From contig JBANSL010000005.1 of the NCBI GenBank assembly GCA_037127255.1, positions 124,001 to 188,000 on the forward strand: 64,000 nt of DNA, given 5' to 3'. The position numbers were made by a program, and so were the translations under genes. Source of the DNA: Persicaria tinctoria (taxonomy: Eukaryota > Streptophyta > Magnoliopsida > Caryophyllales > Polygonaceae). A model generated the notes under the pieces. It was not told the origin of the DNA, did not search any database, and was given only the letters and a program-made list of their open reading frames with translations. Numbering within the stretch: the first letter of the stretch is position 1; each line of letters opens with the position of its first letter. Positions 10,071-20,793 of this stretch are shown here, piece after piece.

Positions 10071-11430
10071 ATGGAGCGGGACTATCTACAACTAACTACC
10101 CTGACAACGGAGCAGAAGGCGAAATGGTCAAAGTTAGCGGAAATGGACATTGTACCGACTAAATTTTACGATGTTGCGACACTGAAACGGCTAGGAATGT
10201 TCGAAATTACGAATTCAATGTTTGATCAGGCAGGGCTGTCGGGATTTTTGAACAAGAATGCGCCAACGTATCTAAGATATGTACTAGAATTCCTCTCGAC
10301 CTTATCGGTACACAATGGCAACCAGATTTCATTTCACCTCAATGATGTGAAGAGGTTACTATCCTACGACGAGTTGCGGGACATCCTCGGGATTTCTCGT
10401 CAACCTACCCCTGGCTGGAAGAAATCGGACCACAATTTGAAAGATCTCTGGGTTGAAATTACAGGCAGACGGTCACAAAGGCGAGACTAACTCTTGGCTT
10501 GGGCATCCGTGCTTGGTCTTGGCACACAAAGTGATTAGGATGGCTTTTATGGGTCAGGGAGAGACCAGCAAGTTCATGGCTTCAGATTTTATATGGTTCC
10601 GGTGCTTTTTCGAAGAATGCAGCAACGTGCTTGACTGGACTTCTTTGTTTGTTGCATCTTGCATTCGAGATGCAACAAGCGGGAGCACGAAGGGCAAGTT
10701 AGCGTTGGGGGCAATGGGGGGTATGATCACACTGATCGCTAGGAAGTGCGAACCAGAACCGCCAGAATGGTTGGAGCAGATACATGGGTCTCATGTGTAC
10801 GATGAGAGGAGTCTGAACACAACCAGTCTGTTGAGCAACCCACTAGAGCCGGAGTTGCATTGGAAACCGACGAAATCTTACCATAACGCGATATATTTGC
10901 CATGTCCCCTGCCGTATGGGAAGAGAGCTGCGGACTTCTGTATGACCAACTACGAAGATAAGAGTAGATCGGATCGGGATGAACGGAGTACACCGATGGA
11001 CTTGGACGCCCCCCCCGCCCGAGAAATAAATGATCAGATGGTAGTGCCAACGGAAGATGGTATGGAGTGTGATACAAGGCTTTGTCCAACTAGTTCACCC
11101 GTTGAGGATCTGCACACGGATGACGTTTGTTTGATCGAATACAAGCCCTTCACCTCATCACATCCAGGGCCAGAAGGTGTGCATTCGCACCAAGGTGAAT
11201 CCGGCTCTTCTGTTCCTTGGGAGCAGGTGTTACAAGGGATACAAGAAAGCATGTTTGGAATCCCAGTTACGTACCGAATTGTAATAAAGATGAGGGTTAG
11301 GCATGGACATCATGTTTTGGTGGCGAATACCATTGTTGGGACCTGCATGGCTCTCCGCAGGGCTGCTTGGCCCACCTTGTCTGCGTTGACGCTCAGTACG
11401 CTCCTGCGCAATTTGCCTCCTATAGCCTAA
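10071..11430 (+). pseudogene. accessory ORF in MULE-B, ATHILA ORF1/putative plant transposon protein-like, frameshifted
   Basis: The first part (10071-10466, about 131 residues, from MERDYLQLTTLT) contains YLRYVLEFLSTLSV and DVKRLLSYDELRDILGI. The second part, in the +1 frame from about 10467, contains GHPCLVLAHKVIRMAFMGQG and LALGAMGGMITLIARK. Together these resemble the ATHILA ORF1/putative plant transposon protein domain of plant retroelements; this is recognition by pattern, not a search. The join reads ...EITG then DGHKGE, which a single extra base near 10467 would explain. A likely leader intron (GTAAGT at about 9911 to AG at about 10059) precedes the ATG at 10071. The C-terminal tail is acidic and low-complexity. 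The last 200 bp lie opposite the 3' end of the transposase gene. Function unknown; it may be captured cargo or a MULE accessory protein. Confidence 0.7.
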
Positions 11431-13850
11431 CCTCCTAGTTCTATGTCGGCCTGTACCCCTTCTGTCTTCGGGATCTACCACGGGGGATAGATCGTTATTC
11501 GGCACATCCCCGTCGTCGTTCACGGCCGTTTCAGTTGGGATCACCACTCGCCGCTCATACACTTTACCAATGCCATCTAGGTTGTGATAAGTTAGGCGAT
11601 TCTTCCTCAGCGCAACCTCCTTGACCCTGTCTTCCAATTCATGGAGGTCATCCATCACAACCTTGTACAAATCCTCATCGTACATCGCCAATCCGGCGAT
11701 TTTGTCCATCTTACCATGAATATCCCCATACCGTTTCATCCCGTCTGACTTCTTTTCTATCAGCTTATAGTAAGGGACTGGGACCTTCAAGTGTTCCCGG
11801 GGCAGGTCCTTCCGCCAACGATCCAAAATATACCTCTGCGGAACGTAATACACATTCTCTTCGTTGAAGACACGCAAAATGTGGGTGCACAATATCCCGC
11901 GGAACTCAAAGTTTTTGCACTCACACTTTACGTCGGTGTTGTCTTTTTGAAGGGTAACCCTGTATTTGTAGCACCGTGTAAGACGAAAATAAGGCACCTT
12001 TACCGTAACGACGTAAGTGCACACATTGACATCGTCTTCGACCCTCGGTGCATTGGCGTACACGAGGTTCCGCACCTCAACTTGAAATTCTTCGAACTTT
12101 GCAGTAGTGTACAACTTTTGGAACACGAGCTCAAACACATGGTCGGTCATGCACCTGAGGGGCTTATTTATCGATGTGAAGTTCGACGTCTCCTCCTCCC
12201 TTACCCTTTTCGATAATGCTAGACCGTACTACTCAACGAACAACTTCAACATGGTATTTACATTGAGGAACGATTTGAAGAAATGGTTCATACCTTCACT
12301 CCTCTGGGTGCTTGACATCCCGGCCCAGAAGTTGTCCTTGAAGTATACAGGAACCCAACGCCTTCTCTTGTCGTACATCTTGCATAACCACTTGTTGTTA
12401 CGCAAACCAAACTTCTCCAGCATCGCATCACATGCCTCTTCGAACTCCTCTATACACAAGGAGTCGTGTAGAGCATCTTGGAGTGCACTTACTATTGCAT
12501 TCCATTTGGGGTTGCTCCCCAAGTGCTTTTTAGCATTCTGCATCACGTGCCATATGCACCAACGATGCGAAGCATCGGGAAACACTTGCGCAACTGCATT
12601 GCCTGAAAACAAATGAATGGACATTATCGATAAATAAGACTATTTTAACTACATATGTAGATACAACATATTTACAGTAGCTTACCAATGGCTTGGGCTT
12701 GGTCTGTTAAGATTGCTTTTGGTGTCTTCCCGGACAGACAGCTGAGCCAAGTGTTAAACAACCACACGAAGTGCTCGGTTTCCTCTCCGGCGAGTAGGGC
12801 ACACCCAAACAACACGCTCTGATCATGGTGATTGACCCCAATGAATGGTGCAAATGGCATCTTGTATCTGTTTGAGACGTATGTCGTATCGAATGAGATG
12901 ACATCGCCAAATTCCAAGTACGCTGCCCTACTCCTTCCGTCAGCCCAAAACACATTCTTCAATCTGTTGTCTTCGTCCACATCATAACTGTAGAAGAAGT
13001 TCGAGTTGGTTGAAGCCATTGCATCGAAATGATCCCTCATTGCACGAAAGTCCCCTTTCTCCATTTGCTGCATTCTGTTTTTGGCAACCACGTTCCGCAT
13101 GTCCCGTTCAGTGAAGCTCACTTTATCATGGCTCCCGTTGGCAATCACAAAGGATGTGAAGTTCTTAGCTATTGGTACGCCGGCCCTATCCATTTCCAAG
13201 ATCCGTTTCTTGTTGCCTTCGGTGATGTATCTATAATTTGTAAGGTATTTTGTATTCTTCGCATCACACTCGTGGTTATGCTCAAGGACAACGGCGGTTA
13301 CCCTCCATAGACCAGGTCCATCACGGACAGCATTCACCCTAAAGGTACAACCTGTCATGGTTGAAGTGGATCCCTTGCTCGGGTTTTTTGACTTGGACAC
13401 AAAGTTCCCCGCCTTTGTACATACCATCCTAATTGACTTGTACCTTTCGCCCGTTTTCCCATCACCCCCTCCTTCCGCGGGGGGTAACCTTTCCGAACTC
13501 CGAATTCTTACCATGAATCCATTTTCTCTCGCATATCCGTGGATAAACTGAATAAAATCTACTTCCCGCTCCAACATCAGCCCGATATGGGGAGGATTCA
13601 TTCTCAGGTTATCGGAAATCTCGCGAGGCTCAGCATCGTCTCCTTCATCATCGTCTCCTTCACCACCAGCTCCTCCTTCATCACCGTCTTCCAGGATGTA
13701 GTTTTCACTGTTCGACGAAAAGCTTGCGCTGTCATCATCCGAAATTTGGACCAAGTTCAAGTCCATCCGGCCTGACCCATTGATCGAATCATCGGAACCG
13801 GACCCATCTTCCAATCCCATGTTAAGATCAAAATCCCTATTCTGGCTCAT
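11230..13850 (-). pseudogene. MULE transposase (MuDR/FAR1-type), one in-frame TAG
   Basis: Two exons, 13850-12686 and 12602-11230, joined in phase 1 across an 83-bp GT-AG intron, give 846 codons. From the N terminus: an acidic region; a FAR1-type zinc-binding DNA-binding domain (about residues 98-200, ending EHNHECDAKN); a MULE transposase core with two catalytic-type aspartates, D321 in ISFDTTY and D383 in ILTDQAQAIG, then FPDASHRWCIWHVMQNA; and a SWIM zinc finger with C615, C617, C627 and H629 (CECKNFEFRGILCTHIL). A basic C-terminal tail follows. Codon 513 is TAG (12229-12231) where related proteins usually have Gln (LFVE-stop-YGLAL). The frame is otherwise open, so the inactivation is recent. 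It would cut and move elements with the matching ends, including MULE-A. Confidence 0.92.
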
Positions 13851-14329
13851 TGTAGCTTAGAGAAGAGGATGATCGGTAAATCTGCAGGAGAAATCCGAAA
13901 TCCTACTTAAATTAGCGTTCGGACTACAATTACACTCTAATCAGTTTCAAAATGCAAATTAACGACAATCCCTTATTCACGAATATAGATCCAATCGGAT
14001 AATATATGTACCGCTCACCTTCGGTGTCCGACGAGTTCAGCGATCGGAAAACGATCGATTGCAGTTTCTTCGATCTCGAGCAGTTGATGACGGAACCCTA
14101 AATCCTAGTACCGAAGGTGATCGATCTTCGCCGGATTCGTTAAGAAGACTACTTCAATTGAGCAATCTAACAGTTCCAATTCCAATTCCGACCGTTTGAA
14201 GAGATGGAGATGAAAATTTGAAATTACCGTTGGAGTGTTAGGAGAGAGAAGTTTACAGTGCTTTAATTGTCATTAGGATCAATGTTACTTTAATTGATGC
14301 AGGTTATTATTGCCCTACTACCTCTATTT

Positions 14330-14428
14330 TCATTTCTTTTTTTTTGGGCTGACTTACTTTTTGACCAAAAAGGAGATTACAATTTTACCCCCGGGTAAGT
14401 TTACCAGAGGGTAAGAGAATCATTGTCC
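14330..14428. repeat. right terminal inverted repeat of MULE-B
   Basis: Matches the left end of MULE-A. It contains TTACCAGAGGGTAAG and GACTTACTTTTTGACCAAAA. A T-rich insertion lies between the two matching blocks. Confidence 0.8.
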
Positions 14429-14437
14429 GTTTACATT
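14429..14437. repeat. target-site duplication of MULE-B, right copy
   Basis: GTTTACATT, matching 8940-8948 at eight of nine bases. Confidence 0.7.
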
Positions 14438-16143
14438 TTAATTGCGGTAGCTCTATCATTACCCTTTCACTGCATGATCAATATGTCTTCATTTCATATA
14501 CTAATAATACAATTACAGATGCATGCATGATTCTCAAATTTCAACCTCTTATTAATTACTGATCGATAGTTAAGCTGCTGCTGGTTAATGTGATGGATCA
14601 GTATAGGTTCACGTACTACTTTCCACATTAAAATTACTAGTCTAAGCAAGGGAAGGGGCCGGGCCCGGGTTCGAGGTATTTGATCGATGAGGTGGCATGG
14701 CTGAGAGTACGTGCAGTTAGGGACCATTGAGAGAGATGATGGAGCCTCAGCATTGTAATTGGGCATCTCAAACTCAATACAGAGTCTGTCATAGGTTTGG
14801 CCTGTGCAAAGGCTCACTGGGTCTGTGAGTCTAGGCTTGGCCATCTGAACAAGTGTGGGATTCTCCTCTCATACTCATGGGTTGAAAGGAGATTCATGGT
14901 AAACTAGTGGATAATCAAATTCAAAGCTGTTCATAGTTTTGTAGCTTTGACTGACACCAAGGGAAACTGCAATTTGTTTGGTTTCAACTGTCAGGAGAAG
15001 TGAGCAAATTAAACATAATTTTGGTTGGGAGCACCAGTTGGTACCAGGTGTGTTTGCACTTTGCAGTTTGTACTCTCATTTTTACCATTTTCTTTCCTTT
15101 TTTGTTTTTGGAGAGAGAAAGGAAAGAGCAAGTCAGTCTGAGTGGGGCGGAGCCAGGAGGGTCATGCGGTGGCTCGAGCCCCCTAGAGTAAAGCAAATCA
15201 GTATATATAAGTCTGACCCATCAGCAAAACAATGAATAACGGATATGCACATGCCTTATGCATTTAGCATTGCTACTCATCAGGGTTCCATTTCCATAAC
15301 CATTCCATTCCTCTCTTTGGATTTTGACCAGTCAAACTAATCCATCAATATTCAATAACCTCACACCTGTTTGAATAATTGAATCCATCAAATCCATGTA
15401 GTCTACCAGATATTTTTCAGCAGGGCAAGCAAGTTCAATACATAAATAACCTTTTGTTTACATTTTGGACATCTCAAGTGTTGTTTTAATTATAAAAGAC
15501 CTATTTCAAATATATATCTATATTTGGTTTTTATTGATAGCCTTAATTCTCAAAGATCAAACTTTGTATTTGTGGCAAATTTTAGATAAATAATTCTCAA
15601 ATTCAAAATTGCTAAATATAGAGTAATTTATTGATATCTGTATTCTAAAATATAATAATATACTTGAGATTTTATGAAACTAAATCTCAGAGAAAGAACT
15701 GTAGGTGAGAGTATACATATAACATATGTGAGGATTCAAAATGGGGTCAATTGAATGGAGAATCATCTAAAGGTTAGTAGCTTCAGTTAATAGTTATTGA
15801 ATGAATCTACATGTAAAATTTAGAAATGAGTTAGGAAGTTTTGGAGTCAACAGTTGGGAGGAGGCTCAACAACAGAATTGAAATACTCATATGAATTCGA
15901 CCAATCATTTGAGAGTGAGATCATAAACCCTACAGCCTCCCGCCCTGACCAAATTCATAAATCCTACATCCTCCAAAACCAAATGTTGCTTTGATTTATA
16001 GGTTAACTGTGACTCAAAACAAGAATATGCAACCATTTTGACATTTGTTAAATGTTACTATTGTATCCAAATTAACAAGCACTTCCCCCACACAAAAAAG
16101 GCTATATATATATATATATATTTGCAAGGTGAACCAGTTCAAT
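14438..16143. other. intergenic DNA between MULE-B and the pectinesterase gene
   Basis: It includes the 3' flank of the pectinesterase gene, a (TA)n run at about 16102-16120 and one unexplained minus-strand ORF (14494-14844). No transposon structure was recognised apart from a short GC-rich patch near 15140-15190. Confidence 0.5.
14494..14844 (-). CDS. unrecognised 116-codon ORF
   Basis: It opens MAKPRLTDPVSLCTGQTYDR and looks protein-like for its first 60 residues, with Cys, Pro and acidic residues. After a run of Arg/Pro it becomes AT-rich noise. I recognise no domain. It could be the first exon of a small gene, a captured gene fragment or chance. It lies 1.3 kb downstream of the pectinesterase gene on the same strand. 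Confidence 0.2.
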   Translation of the reverse strand: MAKPRLTDPVSLCTGQTYDRLCIEFEMPNYNAEAPSSLSMVPNCTYSQPCHLIDQIPRTRARPLPLLRLVILMWKVVREPILIHHINQQQLNYRSVINKRLKFENHACICNCIISI

Positions 16144-17891
16144 TTACCTCGTACCCATCTCATCAGCCTGAATGAAGTTGTTAGCTGAATATGCACCGAC
16201 GTGCTCACCTGGAATCTGGCTACTCCACGGGACTCTCTGTGACAAGTCGGCCCCTGGCCCCGTATTCCCATACTCCCCATAGTAGAGGGTTCTCAGAGCA
16301 GTGTTGGCCTTCCAGGGAAGCCATCCTGCAGGGGCGATCAAAGCCTCGAGCACAGATTTAACGAAAACTGTCCTAGAGTAGTCCTTCCACGGTCTCCCCA
16401 GGTAGTTCCTGTGTGCCGTTGGTCTGCTAAAGTAGAGCTTCATGTATTCCTCAGTGCCATTGACAAGGCAGCGGAAGAAGACGAAGCCGGTTGCCTGCGC
16501 AGGGTCTGTACGCCCGTGTGCAGTGATGGCATTGTTCTCCCCCTTGGCCGGATTCTTCTGGCGGGGGCGGACCAAGATGGTGCAGTTGTGAAAGAAAGCA
16601 GCCGCACCCCCAAAGATGAAGTCAACATTCCCTTGGATTCGACATGAGTTGTAGAGCTGCCGGAGGGAGTGGGAGTAAAGGGTGTCCTGGTTGCCGAGGA
16701 ACTCGCAGTTTTCTATCAAAGAGAGATCGCTGCCTGACCGGAATGCTACTGCCTGGTGCGCCCCAGCCCCTGCAGTGTTCTCGATTGTGATGCCGCTAGC
16801 CATGAATCCATCTCCAACCACCCCTTACCAATTCATCAATCATACAAATCCACACCAAACAATCTAATAAATTCCTAATTAAATTCATATCAACTGATTC
16901 TTCTAAGTAGAAAAAGCAAATCCATCAGATCAAATCAGATCAGATCATAAGAGGACTCACCGACCGTAGCAGTGTTGTAAGTGGTGATACCCATAACGCC
17001 GGTGTTCAACGAGGCAGTGATCACCGTCTTCCCCATTCCGTCGCCGACCCACACCAAATTCTTCTTCTCAAACCCAACTCTCACCGTCTCCTCGTACACC
17101 CCCTCCTTTATGTGTATCACATGCCTCTTTCCGCTCTCCGGCGCCGCCTCCACCGCCGCTTGCACCGTCCCAAAATCACACCCCGCCTTGCAAACCGTCG
17201 CATCCGCCGCCAAACCCGGCGGAAACCGCCCACCGAGCCCCAAATCCGAGCCCGTTGATTCCCAGAACCCGGAGCGCTCCGTCCTAGGCGGGGCCCACGA
17301 GGCTGTGTCGGGGCCGAAATGAAGGAGCGCAGCTAGCAGGCTGAGCGCGTTGCTGGTGGAGACGAGGAGGGAGTCGTTGAGAAACGACATCGCTCTGTGG
17401 ATCCCGATCCCGCTCCCGCTGGTGTGACTGAGCGCGGACCAGCAGTCATACTGGTAGACCAACGCGGCGCTGGCAAAGGCACGGGCATCCTTGAGGCTGC
17501 CGCGTGACAGAGCGTCTGTTGCGGCGTGGGTGCGGCGGGCGGAGTTGGTGAGCAGCTCGACGCAGGCGTCGGAGGCTGGGAGGGTGTCACGCACCATAGA
17601 CTGGGCAGTGCTGAGATGTTGGGCAGAGACAGAGAGGGCCCATGAGATGATTTGGGATGAGTTGGAAAGGGCCGGTGGTGATTGGGACAGGCAAGCGTCA
17701 GGGTAGCGGGTGGCGTGGCAGGCGCGTCGGATCTCGATCGGGGCTGGGGAATTGTGGCGACTGTAGGCGGAGGAGGAGAAGATGAAGAGAGAGACGAGGG
17801 AAGCCACTGATACGATTAAGAGGAGGAACCACCTGGGTTTGGGTTTGGGTTTGGGTTTTGGGTTTGGGCATTTACGATTAATGAATTTCAT
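16144..17891 (-). CDS. pectinesterase with N-terminal pectinesterase-inhibitor domain (type I PME)
   Basis: De-esterifies cell-wall homogalacturonan, releasing methanol. Exons 17891-16961 and 16823-16144 join in phase 1 across a GT-AG intron to give 536 residues, normal for the family. Order: a short basic N terminus with a [11 protein letters not shown] repeat, a membrane/signal-anchor segment (about 21-43), an inhibitor (PMEI) domain with its Cys residues (about 55-205), then the catalytic beta-helix domain (about 225-530). Active-site motifs are all present: EGVYEE, Q334 in QAVAF, Q356 and D357 in QDTLY, D378 in DFIFG and R454 in YLGRPW. The product should be secreted through the Golgi. 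I did not see a clear RRLL-type processing site between the two domains. The gene appears intact. Confidence 0.95.
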
Positions 17892-18348
17892 TACGGTGAA
17901 ATTTGGGGAGGTGGAATTGCAGGTGATTGATTGTTTGCTAGTGTCAAGGCGGGGTTGGGGTTAGGGTTAGGGTTTAGGGTGGGGATTTTGGCTTGTGATT
18001 CAAATAATTTGGGGATCCGAACGACTGGAGTTTCCAACGGGAAGGCCGAACCGTGGGTCAGATATCCAAACACTGTTTGTTTTTTTTTGTTTTTGTTTTT
18101 GTTTTCATAAGAGGAGGCAAAAGAGGGAGGCGGGGTTCCGAGTGCGGATTAGGGTTTGGGATTGAGGCGAATTCGGGTTTGGGGATGAGGAAATTAGAGG
18201 TGAGGGTGGGGAAAAGGGGGAATATGAATTCGCCCATGGGAGATCGGAGGCGTTACGTGAAGAAGGAGATGCCGAGGGGGTTGTAGAGGAGTGTGTAATC
18301 TGTGGAGGGAGGAGACGGAGGAAGAGCGGAGGGAGGAGTGTGTAAGTA
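17892..18348. promoter_or_regulatory. upstream region of the pectinesterase gene with telo-box motifs
   Basis: Directly upstream of the ATG the plus strand reads GGTTAGGGTTAGGGTTTAGG (17959-17978), so the gene strand carries AAACCCTAA-type telo boxes, known plant promoter elements. A polyT/GTTTTT tract follows (18073-18105). No ORF here is credible. Confidence 0.5.
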
Positions 18349-19531
18349 GGAATAATTACTCAAAATAATACTAAGTATTATCTCATTACCAAAAATAATA
18401 TGAACTTTAAAATTCACTAACTCATATATATACAAACTATACCAATATTAACCGAAAACAATACACCTTGAAATTCCGACCAGTTTTCAACCCAAAATGC
18501 TGATATGGCAGTCGGAAAAAATATGTTGGGCTCAAAATGAAATAAACAAGACAATTGGGTGAAATATTGTAAATGATTTTGCAAGCCACAACCTGCCTTC
18601 TTCTTCCTCCTCACCAGTTTCAGGCGGAGTTTCAGCAAAGGCAGTGGCGGCAAAGACACGTCGGCGAAAAAGAATATGAAACATAGAATTGAATACGTTT
18701 TTATCTTCCTTTTGATTTTAAGAAGCTCATCGTGTGCTCAGTTTATGGCACATACGTCGATTGCCATCCAATTTGACATAGGTAATTTTTTAGGGTTTTC
18801 GAATTTTGATGAAATTTGGGGAATTGGAATCGAAATCAATCAATAGAGACGCCATCACATTAGAAATTGAATTTCCAACCATTTCGATGTTGAGTACACA
18901 TGTGATTTGGAGTTGAATCGCCAATACCGCCATGGGAGACAGATTGCTTGCGCAGTCCAAGTCCGAGGAAGGGGACGGAGTTGACTCTCGTCACAACCGG
19001 ACTCGCCCCACTACATTGAATCTACTGCTAGCAACTGTTACTTGGTCGACGCCGTCAACACTGTGTGCACTGATGGCCGCCGGTGACCGACGCCGTAAGT
19101 GAGGAGGAAGAAGGAGTCTGGTAGGGGTCAATTTAGGCGGGGTCATGGGCCTTATGGCTCTCGATTGTTTTTCTAAATTTATTTACAATACTCAACTTAA
19201 CTTTCTTGTTTATTTTATTTTGAGCCCAAATATATTTTCGGTGGTCGGAATTTGAATCCATATTATTTTTGGTTAATATTGATATAGTTTATACATGATT
19301 TAGTTAATTTTAAAGTTGGTATTATTTTTGGTTAAAAGTTGATACTTTATACCCCCTCCGTCTCAAAATTTAAGTCGTTTGACTTTTTGGCAAAATAAGT
19401 TTAAAATTTCTTAAAAAATTTTGAAAAAAAATTAATATTTCATAGAGTTTTTAACACATTAAAAAGCGTGCCAAAAAGTCAAACGACCTAAATTTTGAGA
19501 CGGAGGTAGTATTATTTTGAGTAAATTTTCC
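18349..19531. mobile_element. long-TIR DNA transposon (MULE-like) with a nested Stowaway
   Basis: The left arm (18349 to about 18590) and the reverse complement of the right arm (19531 to about 19160) share long blocks, such as TTACTCAAAATAATACTA at the ends and TGGGCTCAAAATGAAATAAA further in. The right arm is split by a Stowaway MITE at 19352-19506. The middle holds GC-richer, gene-like sequence (about 18600-19140) without a long ORF. No clear direct duplication flanks it, so the superfamily is not certain. Confidence 0.72.
19352..19506. mobile_element. Stowaway-type MITE (155 bp), TA target
   Basis: Ends CCCCCTCCGTCTCAAAATTT and the reverse complement AAATTTTGAGACGGAGG, with TA on both sides (19350-19351 and 19507-19508). 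Inverted arms include GTCGTTTGACTTTTTGGC. It has no coding capacity. It interrupts the right TIR of the surrounding element, which proves it is the younger insertion. Confidence 0.92.
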
Positions 19532-20198
19532 TAATAAATATGAAATACATTATGATAATTAAACTAATAACTGAAAATATAAGATTAAAATTAATCTAGA
19601 TCTAAATAACTCATTCTACTAAAAAATAAAATAACTATGAAATAATGAATTTTGATATAAATATTTTTTTCACCAAAAAAATCGATATATAAATAAAACA
19701 ACGCCTATCAAATATTTGCTACTATGTATCTATTATAATATTTTTGGTAATTATGATCATTGTTCTAAAAAAAACCTTCAAGGACCACCTAGACCCCCAC
19801 TTAAACCCCTTACCTTGCCCCTCCGTCAAGGCCTTCAAGGTCACCAAGACCCGCCTAGACCCGGCATAAAATTCGTCCATATGGCAATTGGGTGAACCTA
19901 ATTTCTTTTTTAGGTCATGTCCATATGGTGTAATTTATATATAAACCGTCTATTGGATATATTATTTATAATTCAGAAGGAGAAACACTTATATGCCAAT
20001 TTGTATATCTATACATGCCAAATTTATTACTATTATTGTGTTTAATTATATATATTGGTATAGTTATTTTCTTATATAATATTTATTTTTTTATAAGATA
20101 TTCCATCTATTCAATTAGAACTATCTTATTATTTTTATTAGAATTTTTTTACGGGAGAAAGTTTTGCTAATTATTAAAAAAATTAATAAAAAAGTTAA
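19532..20198. other. AT-rich intergenic DNA
   Basis: No gene. At about 19762-19866 there is a GC-richer patch beginning GTTCTAAAAAAAACC with CCTAGACCC repeats. It resembles the GTTCTAAAAAACGC patch inside the element at 46353. Confidence 0.5.
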
Positions 20199-20793
20199 TC
20201 TATATAAAATACTAAAACAGAGACCGCTGAAGCGACCTCGCTGGCACGGAATTATCTGGATTAAACGGGATTATTTTTGCTTGCGTGTCATTTTCTGGAT
20301 TAAAGCTGTATTATATTTTTGGGTCACATTTATTAATAAACGAATATAATTAGGTAAAAACTTATCTTTTTAGATACATAATCTATCCAATATAACTTAT
20401 ATTTTGATTAGATTTTTTTTATAAATATTCAACATTATATTTTAATTAGTTAGAAGTATTATCTTTTTAGATCAAATAATCTAATATAATATTGGGTCAA
20501 TTTTCTTAATAAATCACACCATTTCTTCAATTTCTTTAATTTACATACCTTCGGTAATTACAAATTTATACTTAAGAACCTCTTATGATTAAAATTTAAT
20601 ATGTACCATATAAAATTTGAAAAGATAAATCTATCTATAATGCTATAAAAAATATATATATACAATGTCATAAGATTTTGTTAGGCAAAAGCGGGATTAT
20701 TTTTTACCTAGCTCCACGTAAGTTTTTTGCATTGTATTTTAATGTAGTATTGTTATATTAATTAAAATATATCAAATAAGGTAATATAAATTT

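Larger units (their letters stand above)
8949..14428. mobile_element. MULE-B: Mutator-like element encoding a transposase
   Basis: The ends are GGAAATTGTTTGTCTTACCC at the left and, on the opposite strand, GGACAATGATTCTCTTACCC at the right. Nine-base flanks GTTCACATT (8940-8948) and GTTTACATT (14429-14437) differ at one position and are read as the target-site duplication. Inside are a minus-strand MuDR/FAR1-type transposase gene (11230-13850) and a plus-strand accessory ORF (10071-11430) that converge and overlap. The element is 5.5 kb. It could have been autonomous before the transposase acquired its TAG codon. Confidence 0.88.

Noticed and set aside
11791..12616. plus-strand ORFs opposite the transposase
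   Set aside because: Antisense shadows of the MULE transposase exon; composition and motifs support the minus strand only.
3099..14428. one single 11-kb MULE spanning both
   Set aside because: The sequences outside these two ends are not direct repeats, whereas splitting into two elements gives a 9-of-9 and an 8-of-9 duplication at the right places.
16411..16647. plus-strand ORF of 78 codons
   Set aside because: It is the antisense shadow of pectinesterase exon 2, which has all catalytic motifs.
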